From NCBI GenBank assembly GCA_017504735.1, contig JAFVQP010000211.1, forward strand, positions 1 to 5,534: a stretch of 5,534 nucleotides of DNA. Direction: 5' to 3'. Position numbers and translations under genes: made by a program. Numbering within the stretch: position 1 is the stretch's first letter; the number at the start of each line of letters is the position of its first letter. The DNA comes from Clostridia bacterium (GTDB lineage Bacteria; Bacillota_A; Clostridia; Christensenellales; Borkfalkiaceae). Positions 1 to 5,534 of this stretch are shown in pieces. The notes below the pieces were generated by a model. That model did no database searches, was not told where the DNA came from, and was given only the letters and a program-made list of their open reading frames with translations.

Positions 1-182
1 AAACCACCGATGACTTCTGCCTGGACGCCCAACTTACTGATGACCACAAGCGCATTTCCAACAGGACCGCCCCCCGCAAGCAAAATACTCTCCGCTTTTT
101 GTTTTTTATCTTCCGTGGGGTACGTACCACAAGAAATAAGCGTATCCAGCACGCACGCGCCAAGCCCTACGACTTTTTTCAT
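1..182 (-). CDS. PfkB-family carbohydrate kinase, N-terminal 60 codons (runs off left edge)
   Basis: This is the start of an ATP-dependent sugar kinase of the PfkB/ribokinase family, cut by the window edge. The visible protein begins MKKVVGLGACVLD, the usual first beta strand, with an Asp at residue 13 where the family places a substrate-contacting Asp. It continues with YPTED (21-25) and the glycine-rich PfkB N-terminal signature AGGGPVGNA (36-44), followed by SKLG and VIGG. The ATG at 182-180 overlaps the stop of the upstream aldolase gene as ATGA, so translation is probably coupled; only a weak purine stretch precedes it. In context it could phosphorylate the sugar or sugar acid that the neighbouring aldolase splits, as IolC does for IolJ. 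However, the visible N-terminus looks like a general PfkB sugar kinase rather than classical IolC. The catalytic C-terminal half (GAGD motif) is outside the window, so the substrate is unknown. Confidence 0.9.
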   Translation of the reverse strand, partial: MKKVVGLGACVLDTLISCGTYPTEDKKQKAESILLAGGGPVGNALVVISKLGVQAEVIGG

Positions 183-1006
183 ACTCTGTCATTCGCCCCA
201 AGAAGTTGAATTTTGGAAACCGCGAAGCTCTTCACCGCTGCAATCGGTTCTTTCATGAACAAGTCGATTGCGTAAATTTTTCTATCTACCGCAAATACAC
301 TGTCTAAGAAAGAATAGCAAAGGTCCGTACCAAAATTGATTTTACGGATACCCGCCTGAACCGCTAACTTGATTTGGTCGTCGGGAACACCGCTGCCGCC
401 GTGGAGTACAAGAGGGATTTTTACCTCGTCTTTGATCGCTTTGATACGTTCGATTTGAAGAACGGGTGCCTGCTTGTATCTGCCATGCGCCGTACCGACC
501 GCAACCGCCAATGCCGCTACGCCCGTACCGTCTACGTATTTTTTCGCTTCTTCTACCGTTGTGTAATCGGTAGGAACACCATCTGCCGCTGCCCCGATAT
601 GTCCGATTTCCCCTTCGACGCCGATATTCATCACAGACAAAATGTCCACCGCCTTTTTCGTGTTGGCAATATTTTCATCCATATCAAGTTTCGAAAAGTC
701 CACCATAATCCCCGTAGCACCGTTTTTGAGCGCAATCGCCGCAGGTTCAAAACCCGCACCGTGATCAAGGTGAATACATACGGGTACGCTTGCCTTTTCC
801 GCCGCTTTCAAAATGATGGGCGCAAGATAATCCACAAAACCCGTCGTTGCCAAACGGGAATAGAATTGAATAATCACGGGCGCGCGCTGTTCTTCCGCCG
901 CTTGAATAACCCCCATGACCGTTTCCATATTATACACGTTAAAAGCAGGTACTGCATACCCCTTTTCATCTGCATCTTTCAAAATCGTTTGAAAATTTAC
1001 TAACAT
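179..1006 (-). CDS. Class II fructose-bisphosphate aldolase family protein (FbaA/GatY/KbaY/IolJ-like)
   Basis: This is a zinc-dependent class II aldolase of 275 residues, close to the usual 280-290 for the GatY/KbaY/IolJ-type subgroup. Such enzymes cleave a ketose (or keto-acid) phosphate to dihydroxyacetone phosphate plus an aldehyde in the cytoplasm. The diagnostic motifs are present in order: AVPAFNVYN (18-26); HLDHG (79-83), with catalytic Asp81 and metal ligand His82; EGEIG (131-135); GTAHG (171-175), with metal ligand His174; HGGSG (202-206), with metal ligand His202; and KINFGTDL (222-229), the phosphate-binding strand. No active-site residue is obviously missing. The ATG is preceded by a strong AAGGAG. 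The start lies inside the last codons of the ETF gene (7-base overlap) and the stop overlaps the PfkB kinase start. Family level is secure but substrate is not: fructose-1,6-bisphosphate, tagatose-1,6-bisphosphate and 2-deoxy-5-keto-gluconate 6-phosphate are all possible. The IolB gene in the same operon favours an IolJ-like role only weakly. Confidence 0.93.
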   Translation of the reverse strand: MLVNFQTILKDADEKGYAVPAFNVYNMETVMGVIQAAEEQRAPVIIQFYSRLATTGFVDYLAPIILKAAEKASVPVCIHLDHGAGFEPAAIALKNGATGIMVDFSKLDMDENIANTKKAVDILSVMNIGVEGEIGHIGAAADGVPTDYTTVEEAKKYVDGTGVAALAVAVGTAHGRYKQAPVLQIERIKAIKDEVKIPLVLHGGSGVPDDQIKLAVQAGIRKINFGTDLCYSFLDSVFAVDRKIYAIDLFMKEPIAAVKSFAVSKIQLLGANDRV

Positions 1007-2385
1007 ATTTCATTCTCCTTTATATTTTTTACGTCATCCATTATACCGTAATCAGCATAATCGAATATCCTTGCTTGTTTATCATTGTTTACGGCTATCA
1101 CCGTGCCCGCACCTGCAATCGCGCAGGTGTGCTGTACCGCGCCCGAAATTCCAAAAGCCACATAGACTTTCGGGGATACTGTTCTGCCCGTCAAGCCCAC
1201 TTGTTTTTCATACGGCAGTTTTCCGCTGTCCGCCACAATGCGCGAACAACAAACCTCTGCACCATATTTTTGCGCAAGCTTTCGTATCTTTTTTATCTCG
1301 CCCGTTGCGCCTTTCCCAACGGAAAAAATTACGTCCGAGCCCTCTTTCTTCACTGTCCGCACCGTAGCGAATGTCATATCACTCTCACAGACGATATCCG
1401 CCGTAACGTTACCACCCAAAGCGGGACGAGTCATTATCAGTTTTCCCTCTTCCACACGGAAAGAAATACAGTCTGCACAAATACCTGCCCCCGTCAAAAC
1501 GGCTACCTGCGAAGCCAAAATTTTCAATTCTTCACTGTCTTCCCAAAGTACCGCTTTCGCTTGCTTTTCCGTCAGTTCTTTGGCAATTTCCTTTGCACTT
1601 TTTCCTTGCGTTTGCAACTCTATCGCGGTAAAGCCAATGCGTTCCGCTATCGGCTTTATATTACCGACAAAATAGATTTCGTCAAGTTTTTGTCCTTTGT
1701 CTTCGGTTTGCTCTGTGCGTTGTTTTTTCAACCCAGCTTGGATAAGCGAATCCAGCGTTTCCATACCGAAAAATTGGCATTGCCTGCGCCCTACGCTGCT
1801 TTCATAGCTCTTCACCACGCGTGTGGGCGAGCCTTTCAATCCACATTTTTCTTGCGGTACTTGCAGGATGGAATTATCCCAAATCTCCACCTCGCCAAGC
1901 TTGGAAAAAATAGACGGGAAACGGAGAGTACGGATTTTTTCAAACGTAAGTACTGTGCCGTTTTGCGGAGTAAACGCTTCACCATTTCGCAAGATTACCT
2001 TTTCAGCGTTGAAATCAATTACTTTGGTCTTGATTGCAAAATGCGCCCTCTGCGCCATCATCGGGGGAACCTGCGCCGTATCCCCATCTACGCTTTGCCG
2101 TCCGCAAAAGATGAGGTCTGGGTTTAAGCGTTTTAATGCTTCGGCAAGGATGAAACTTGTCGCCTGCGTATCGCTGCCTGCGTACAAAGGGTCGGTGATA
2201 AATACCCCTTTAATCCCTAAGCGGGTCAGACTTTGAAAAGCGTTCAATGCGGACATGGGTGCCATGGACACCGCAATAATATCCATTGAACCCGTTTCCA
2301 AAGCGCACTCTAACGCCGCGCCGTCGAAAGGATTTAATTCCCCTTTGAAATATTTTAATAATACGACTATTCTTTTACTTTTCAT
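1000..2385 (-). CDS. Fused electron transfer flavoprotein, beta-alpha (EtfB-EtfA single chain)
   Basis: This 461-residue protein carries both ETF subunits in one chain, accepting electrons from a flavin dehydrogenase and passing them on. Residues 1-210 are EtfB-like: IVVLLKYF start, NPFDGAALECAL (18-29), DLIFCGRQSVDGDTAQ (90-105) forming the AMP (or second flavin) pocket, and GLKGSPTRVVK (182-192). A charged linker (about 218-235) leads to an EtfA-like part: TRPALGGN (319-326), FATVR (339-343), SR (381-382), QVGLTG (395-400), GISGAVQH (412-419) and VNND near 432-435, then an ADYG segment. Arg382, Thr399 and His419 have the same spacing as human ETF-alpha Arg249, Thr266 and His286, so FAD binding is well supported. 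The part between linker and the TRPALGGN strand is shorter than in free EtfA, making the chain about 100 residues less than two separate subunits. It overlaps the kinase gene by 11 bases and the aldolase by 7. Partner dehydrogenase and whether it bifurcates electrons cannot be read from this window. Confidence 0.92.
   Translation of the reverse strand: MKSKRIVVLLKYFKGELNPFDGAALECALETGSMDIIAVSMAPMSALNAFQSLTRLGIKGVFITDPLYAGSDTQATSFILAEALKRLNPDLIFCGRQSVDGDTAQVPPMMAQRAHFAIKTKVIDFNAEKVILRNGEAFTPQNGTVLTFEKIRTLRFPSIFSKLGEVEIWDNSILQVPQEKCGLKGSPTRVVKSYESSVGRRQCQFFGMETLDSLIQAGLKKQRTEQTEDKGQKLDEIYFVGNIKPIAERIGFTAIELQTQGKSAKEIAKELTEKQAKAVLWEDSEELKILASQVAVLTGAGICADCISFRVEEGKLIMTRPALGGNVTADIVCESDMTFATVRTVKKEGSDVIFSVGKGATGEIKKIRKLAQKYGAEVCCSRIVADSGKLPYEKQVGLTGRTVSPKVYVAFGISGAVQHTCAIAGAGTVIAVNNDKQARIFDYADYGIMDDVKNIKENEIC
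1015..1020 (-). promoter_or_regulatory. Ribosome binding site of the aldolase gene
   Basis: AAGGAG reads on the minus strand eight bases before the aldolase ATG (1006-1004). It lies inside the last codons of the ETF gene, so the aldolase has its own strong initiation signal despite overlapping its neighbour. This supports the chosen start. Confidence 0.85.
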
Positions 2386-3835
2386 CGGAAAGTTCCGTTA
2401 AAAATTGACTGATTTTTTGATATTTCGCAAAGATTTTTGCGTATTTTTCAGCATTTTCGGGAATAGGCTTTGTTTCGCCTATCACTTTTTGACAGGTCTT
2501 GCTTGCCTCGTCAAAACTCGCAAAGAATCCTGCCGATATACCTGCACACATCGCCGAGCCAAACGAAGAATCGTTATTTTCCGTTTGTACAAGCGTCAAG
2601 CCCAAAGTGTCGGCTACGATTTGACGCCAAACTCTACTTTTTGCCCCGCCTCCAATGATATAGGCAAAATTTCCAACCGTCACACCCTTGTCTTCCAAGT
2701 ATTTTTTACAATCGAGCAGGCTCATCGCAACGCCTTCCATCACTGCACGCGCAAAATGCGCCTTAGTATGCCCTGCGGAAATCCCGATAAAACTGCCCCG
2801 AAGCATAGGATTTGCGTACGGCGTAAGTTCACCCATTAAATAAGGATGAAAAACCAAACCATCCGAACCGATGGGGATATTTTCCGCAACCATACTAAAT
2901 TCTTCAAAGCTTCCGCCAAACGTATCTCGAAACCAGCGCAAGGATGCCGCGCAGGATTTTGTTCCGCTTCCAGGATAATACATTCCCTCTTTAAGGTGAG
3001 AATAGTTGATGATATTTTTATCTGGGTAATATTCGTTTGAAACCACGCAAATACGGCCTGCCGTCGCGAGTTTCAAGGTCATATCACCATTCTTAATTCC
3101 GCCTGCCGCAAACACTTCCATGACAGTATCCGTCGCCCCGCAAATCACGGGTGTGCCGACCTTCAAGCCAGTGGATAAAGCTGCTTCATCGCGTACCTGC
3201 CCCACCCGTTCAAGCGGATTTACAATTTTGGGCATAGATTCTTTTGTCAGCCCAACAAGGCTCAAAAGACGTTCATCCCATTCCTTTTTATCAAAGTCAA
3301 AGAGCATGCTGCCCTGCGCCTCGATATAGTCAGTGACGAAGTCGCCTGTGAATTTTCCGCGCACAAAATCCTTGGCAAACGTAACCTTTTTCACCTTTTT
3401 ATAAACGTCGGGAAAATGATTCTTTACGTACAAAATTTCGGGTAAAGACCAAATGGTATCGACGTTATGCTTACATTTTTCGAAAATTTCCTTGCCGAAA
3501 TTCTCTGCAAGGTATTGCTTTTCTTTTACACTTCGTGTGTCCGTCCAATAGACGGAATTACAAATGGGAACGCTGTTCTCGTCCATTAAAACCGCCGTAT
3601 GTGTTGCCGCGTCAAAACAAAGACATTTTACGTCCTCGGCATTTATATTTTGTAAAACGGAACGGATATTTTGACAAGCAGCATTGTACCAATCCATCGG
3701 ATTTTGTTCCGCTTTTCCGCCGTCACCATAATGCGTGGGGTATTCGGCGGTTGCCGTAGCAACCACCTGACCGTTTTTATCTAACAGCGTCGCTTTGCTT
3801 GCACCCCCGCCGAAATCTATGCCAAGTACGTACAT
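2375..3835 (-). CDS. FGGY-family carbohydrate kinase, xylulokinase-like
   Basis: This is a complete 486-residue sugar kinase of the FGGY family (actin/hsp70/hexokinase ATPase fold), which transfers phosphate from ATP to a pentulose, hexulose or polyol in the cytoplasm. Visible landmarks: GIDFGGGASKA (5-15), the first phosphate loop; KAEQNP (41-46) and VYWTDTR (95-101), both typical of XylB-type enzymes; CGATDTVMEVFAAG (232-245), with Asp236 at the expected catalytic base; SGTKSCAASLRWFRD (290-304); MGELTPYANPMLRGSFIGIS (334-353); and the adenosine-site strand IIGGGAKSRVWRQIVADTLG (393-412). Length matches xylulokinases (about 480-500). The first loop has Gly-Gly where most family members have Gly-Thr. 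The ATG has a textbook AAAGGAG six bases upstream, which begins within the isomerase stop codon. XylB-like annotation is by overall similarity; the true substrate could be another ketose or a polyol, since FGGY specificity is hard to predict from motifs. Confidence 0.93.
   Translation of the reverse strand: MYVLGIDFGGGASKATLLDKNGQVVATATAEYPTHYGDGGKAEQNPMDWYNAACQNIRSVLQNINAEDVKCLCFDAATHTAVLMDENSVPICNSVYWTDTRSVKEKQYLAENFGKEIFEKCKHNVDTIWSLPEILYVKNHFPDVYKKVKKVTFAKDFVRGKFTGDFVTDYIEAQGSMLFDFDKKEWDERLLSLVGLTKESMPKIVNPLERVGQVRDEAALSTGLKVGTPVICGATDTVMEVFAAGGIKNGDMTLKLATAGRICVVSNEYYPDKNIINYSHLKEGMYYPGSGTKSCAASLRWFRDTFGGSFEEFSMVAENIPIGSDGLVFHPYLMGELTPYANPMLRGSFIGISAGHTKAHFARAVMEGVAMSLLDCKKYLEDKGVTVGNFAYIIGGGAKSRVWRQIVADTLGLTLVQTENNDSSFGSAMCAGISAGFFASFDEASKTCQKVIGETKPIPENAEKYAKIFAKYQKISQFLTELSDEK
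2386..2397 (-). promoter_or_regulatory. Weak ribosome binding site of the fused ETF gene, within a short inverted repeat
   Basis: The minus strand reads CGGAACTTTCCG immediately before the ETF ATG. GGAA seven bases upstream is the only Shine-Dalgarno-like core. CGGA and UCCG can form a four-base stem around an ACUU loop that would cover this core. The site is inside the kinase coding sequence, so initiation is probably coupled to ribosomes finishing the kinase. The repeat is short and may be chance. Confidence 0.45.
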
Positions 3836-3841
3836 GGTATA

Positions 3842-3848
3842 CTCCTTT
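3842..3848 (-). promoter_or_regulatory. Ribosome binding site of the FGGY kinase gene
   Basis: AAAGGAG reads on the minus strand six bases before the kinase ATG (3835-3833) and begins within the TAA stop codon of the isomerase gene (TAAAAGGAG). This fixes the kinase start and fills most of the only gap longer than one base between genes here. Confidence 0.88.
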
Positions 3849-4639
3849 TAGTTTTTCACAATCCACTTATGGCATTCTTCCGACGAACTCAACAGCCCGC
3901 GGTTTTTCCCTGCCATAATCCATAAGCAATAGTTTTTATAACCTGGTGCAACCGTGAAAGGGTGATATCCTTTAGGGATAACCACCATATCCCCATTTTG
4001 CACTTTGTATACTTCGTTGATGTCGTTTTCAGGGGTGTACACCGCTTGAAAACCAAACCCTTGGGGTTTGTCGAATTCATAGTAGTAAATTTCATCGAGC
4101 GCCCCCTCCGTAGGAAGATTGTCCACGTCGTGCTTGTGCGGAGGATAACTTCCCCACTTGCCGTCTTCTACCCAGAATTCACCGATGTACAAGTGATTTG
4201 CTTCCCCTGTTTCAGGGAAAGTGAAAGCGACTTCACGCACGAACGCGCCCTTACCAAACGTTTTCATCACAACGTCTTCCGCTTTGATTTGATAAGGTTT
4301 ATAATATTTTTCTGCGGGCGCTTTGCATACCGCAATTTTCACGTCGCCGCCCATTGCCGTAACGGTAAAAGCTGTGTCCTTACCAACGTATGCCGTTTCC
4401 GCCGCACCTTCGAATACGTTTGCTCTCTTACCTACGGTAAAAGTGAAATCTTCGCCTTTTACTTCACACGTTCCGTACAAAACCGCCAAGACGAATTCTT
4501 TACCGAGTTCGTCAATCGTGTAGCTTTGACCATCCGCAAGCTTCAACATATCCGTTTCCGCGTATACGAGCGGGGAGTTTCTGTCCGTTACTACTCTTTC
4601 ATAACCGTATTTTTCAACGTAGGATTTTTTCAAATTCAT
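3848..4639 (-). CDS. iolB: 5-deoxy-glucuronate isomerase (IolB family, bicupin)
   Basis: This 263-residue cytoplasmic protein belongs to the KduI/IolB two-cupin family. IolB converts 5-deoxy-D-glucuronate to 2-deoxy-5-keto-D-gluconate in myo-inositol catabolism. The C-terminal cupin carries the family hallmarks: GEANHLYIGE (145-154); SYPPHKHD (164-171), with putative metal ligands His168 and His170; DEIYYYEF (182-189), with putative ligand Glu183; the GFGFQAVYT segment (194-202); and IPKGYHPFTVAPGY (221-234), with putative ligand His226. The N-terminal half (1-110) is a more divergent cupin without obvious metal ligands, as usual for the family. Length is close to the usual 265-275. The gene starts 1 base after the stop of the iron-sulfur protein and ends 12 bases before the FGGY kinase. 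No other upper-pathway inositol gene (iolG, iolE, iolD) lies in the window, so a related sugar-acid isomerisation cannot be excluded. Confidence 0.92.
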   Translation of the reverse strand: MNLKKSYVEKYGYERVVTDRNSPLVYAETDMLKLADGQSYTIDELGKEFVLAVLYGTCEVKGEDFTFTVGKRANVFEGAAETAYVGKDTAFTVTAMGGDVKIAVCKAPAEKYYKPYQIKAEDVVMKTFGKGAFVREVAFTFPETGEANHLYIGEFWVEDGKWGSYPPHKHDVDNLPTEGALDEIYYYEFDKPQGFGFQAVYTPENDINEVYKVQNGDMVVIPKGYHPFTVAPGYKNYCLWIMAGKNRGLLSSSEECHKWIVKN

Positions 4640-4640
4640 A

Positions 4641-5534
4641 TTACATATTCTCCAAAAGCATTTCTTCTACGGAAATCACACGATAACCGTCGGGAGCTGT
4701 TGCTTTGAGCGCAACATATTCCGCAGGATTTTCGGTAACCATCGTTTTGCAATCCATATTGATTGCATTTTGCCATCTATCTTTCGCAACCTGTACGATG
4801 ACGTCGGGCATATATTCCGCCATAATCAACTGACCTGCAAGGTTTGCTTCCTTACCGATGAGGAGCATTTCCTTATTCACGCCTACTTTTTCAATGAGTT
4901 TTCTGCCCGTTTCGCTGTCGTCGAGTTCTCTTGCGTACGCGTAATTATCCTGTAAAGTATACTCGTTTGCCGTCTTCTTCACTGCAAGCTTACCATTTTC
5001 AATCAAGGCAAGCAGATATTCATTAAACCCAACCACTTTCGCCGTGATTTCAATGCCCCATTCCTTATATTCGTGAAGCATCAACTTCAAGTCAACGGGA
5101 TCGTAAACGATAACGGTTTTATATTGGTTGAGCATCTCCGCGCAAGCCTTTGCCGCGTTTTGCGTTTCCTGCGTTTTCCCCGTCAGAAACCAAAGCGCCG
5201 CGCCGCTGTCTTGGTTTTTATCCAAGGACACGCTTACGCCTGCCTTGTTCAAAAGCGCAACCGCATTCTTTACACTTTCGGGGGATTTGTACAATGCATC
5301 CTGGCCAACGAACAACGCCGTTTCACTGCCCGTGTTGTACAAATCATCTAAGCACGCGCAAGCCGTCTTGCCAAACACGTTGCCCATCGTCGTATATTTT
5401 TCAAGCAAGTCCATAATATACGTGGGCGCAACGCCGTTTAACACGATTTCCGTCTTTAATTCTTGGATAAACACCTTAGGGTCAAAGCCCGTCATGCAGT
5501 TGTTCGTACACGCACCGCAAAGGGTACATTCGTA
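4641..5534 (-). CDS. GlpC/HdrD-like iron-sulfur protein with degenerate CCG repeats (5' part beyond right edge)
   Basis: The reading frame is open to the window edge, so the ATG at 5495 is internal. The visible 297 residues begin YECTLCGACTNNC, a CxxCxxCxxxC [4Fe-4S] motif (Cys3, 6, 9, 13), probably the second of the two ferredoxin-type motifs usual in GlpC/GlcF/HdrD proteins. After it come a conserved-looking helical stretch and GNVFGK (about 51-56), where relatives have GNP-G. The rest follows the outline of two CCG (cysteine-rich) repeats: FVGQDALYKSPES (75-87) and DSGAALWFLTG (109-119); YDPVDL (144-149); LQDNYAYAREL (194-204); GKEANLAG (227-234); and VTENPAEY (266-273). At each place the family cysteines are replaced, so a non-cubane or second cluster there is unlikely. 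In relatives this protein relays electrons from a flavin dehydrogenase to quinone, ferredoxin or disulfide; here the fused ETF three genes downstream is the obvious partner candidate. The exact subfamily is uncertain. Confidence 0.82.
   Translation of the reverse strand, partial: YECTLCGACTNNCMTGFDPKVFIQELKTEIVLNGVAPTYIMDLLEKYTTMGNVFGKTACACLDDLYNTGSETALFVGQDALYKSPESVKNAVALLNKAGVSVSLDKNQDSGAALWFLTGKTQETQNAAKACAEMLNQYKTVIVYDPVDLKLMLHEYKEWGIEITAKVVGFNEYLLALIENGKLAVKKTANEYTLQDNYAYARELDDSETGRKLIEKVGVNKEMLLIGKEANLAGQLIMAEYMPDVIVQVAKDRWQNAINMDCKTMVTENPAEYVALKATAPDGYRVISVEEMLLENM
4650..4653 (-). promoter_or_regulatory. Ribosome binding site of the iolB-type gene
   Basis: GGAG (in TTTGGAGAA) reads ten bases before the isomerase ATG and lies in the final Leu-Glu codons of the iron-sulfur protein. 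Spacing is at the long end, and the genes are one base apart, so coupling probably adds to initiation. Confidence 0.6.

Noticed and set aside
374..1003. Plus-strand open frame of 209 codons.
   Set aside because: It is antisense to the aldolase. The product is rich in Arg, Phe and His, has no known motif, and has no ribosome site that would support it.
1075..2127. Long open frame of 350 codons on the plus strand.
   Set aside because: It lies fully antisense to the fused ETF gene, whose protein has clear family motifs. The plus-strand product is Arg/Phe/Cys-rich with no recognisable domain and is a codon-usage shadow.
3836..3847. Promoter or terminator in the 12-base gap between the isomerase and the FGGY kinase.
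   Set aside because: The gap is nearly filled by the kinase ribosome site. There is no room for a promoter, and no stem followed by a U-run is present.
3962..4708. Plus-strand open frame of 248 codons.
   Set aside because: It is antisense to the IolB-type gene and the end of the Fe-S gene. Composition is atypical and no domain is recognisable.
5493..5495. ATG at 5495 as the start of the iron-sulfur protein.
   Set aside because: The frame stays open to the window edge, and the 13 codons before this ATG encode a CxxCxxCxxxC cluster motif, so the Met is internal and the true start is outside the window.
1..5534. Frameshift or pseudogene decay in the operon.
   Set aside because: The four complete frames have family-typical lengths (apart from the ETF fusion) and intact motifs. 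The junctions are tidy overlaps or short gaps.

Overview
The window is a single, densely packed minus-strand operon segment. It holds six genes with no intergenic space longer than 12 bases. Both ends are cut inside a gene. The strong AAGGAG-type ribosome sites, ATG starts and moderate base composition suggest an anaerobic Gram-positive bacterium (Bacillota, Clostridia-like, possibly a gut or rumen organism). That placement is inference only, because there is no marker gene here.

In transcription order (high to low coordinates) the genes are: (1) the C-terminal 297 residues of a GlpC/HdrD-like iron-sulfur protein, running off the right edge; (2) an IolB-type 5-deoxy-glucuronate isomerase; (3) an FGGY-family kinase resembling xylulokinase; (4) one polypeptide joining electron transfer flavoprotein beta and alpha subunits; (5) a class II fructose-bisphosphate-aldolase-family enzyme; (6) the first 60 codons of a PfkB-family sugar kinase, running off the left edge. 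Junctions are overlaps of 11, 7 and 4 bases or gaps of 1 and 12 bases, so co-transcription and translational coupling are very likely. No promoter, terminator, RNA gene, repeat or mobile element was seen, and no gap exceeds 300 bases.

The genes look like a carbohydrate or polyol catabolic module. An isomerase and two kinases of different folds could prepare a phosphorylated keto-sugar, and the aldolase could cleave it. IolB, a PfkB kinase and a class II aldolase are the same family trio that performs the lower half of myo-inositol breakdown (IolB, IolC, IolJ). What does not fit the textbook inositol pathway is the redox pair, the fused ETF and the ferredoxin-like/CCG-type protein. It suggests that an oxidation step passes electrons to a flavoprotein and iron-sulfur relay rather than only to NAD. 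The dehydrogenase itself is not in the window.

The two most unusual points are molecular. The ETF is a compact beta-alpha fusion with a shortened alpha domain I but an intact FAD site. The HdrD-like protein keeps its [4Fe-4S] CxxCxxCxxxC motif, yet essentially all the cysteines of its two CCG repeats appear to be replaced.
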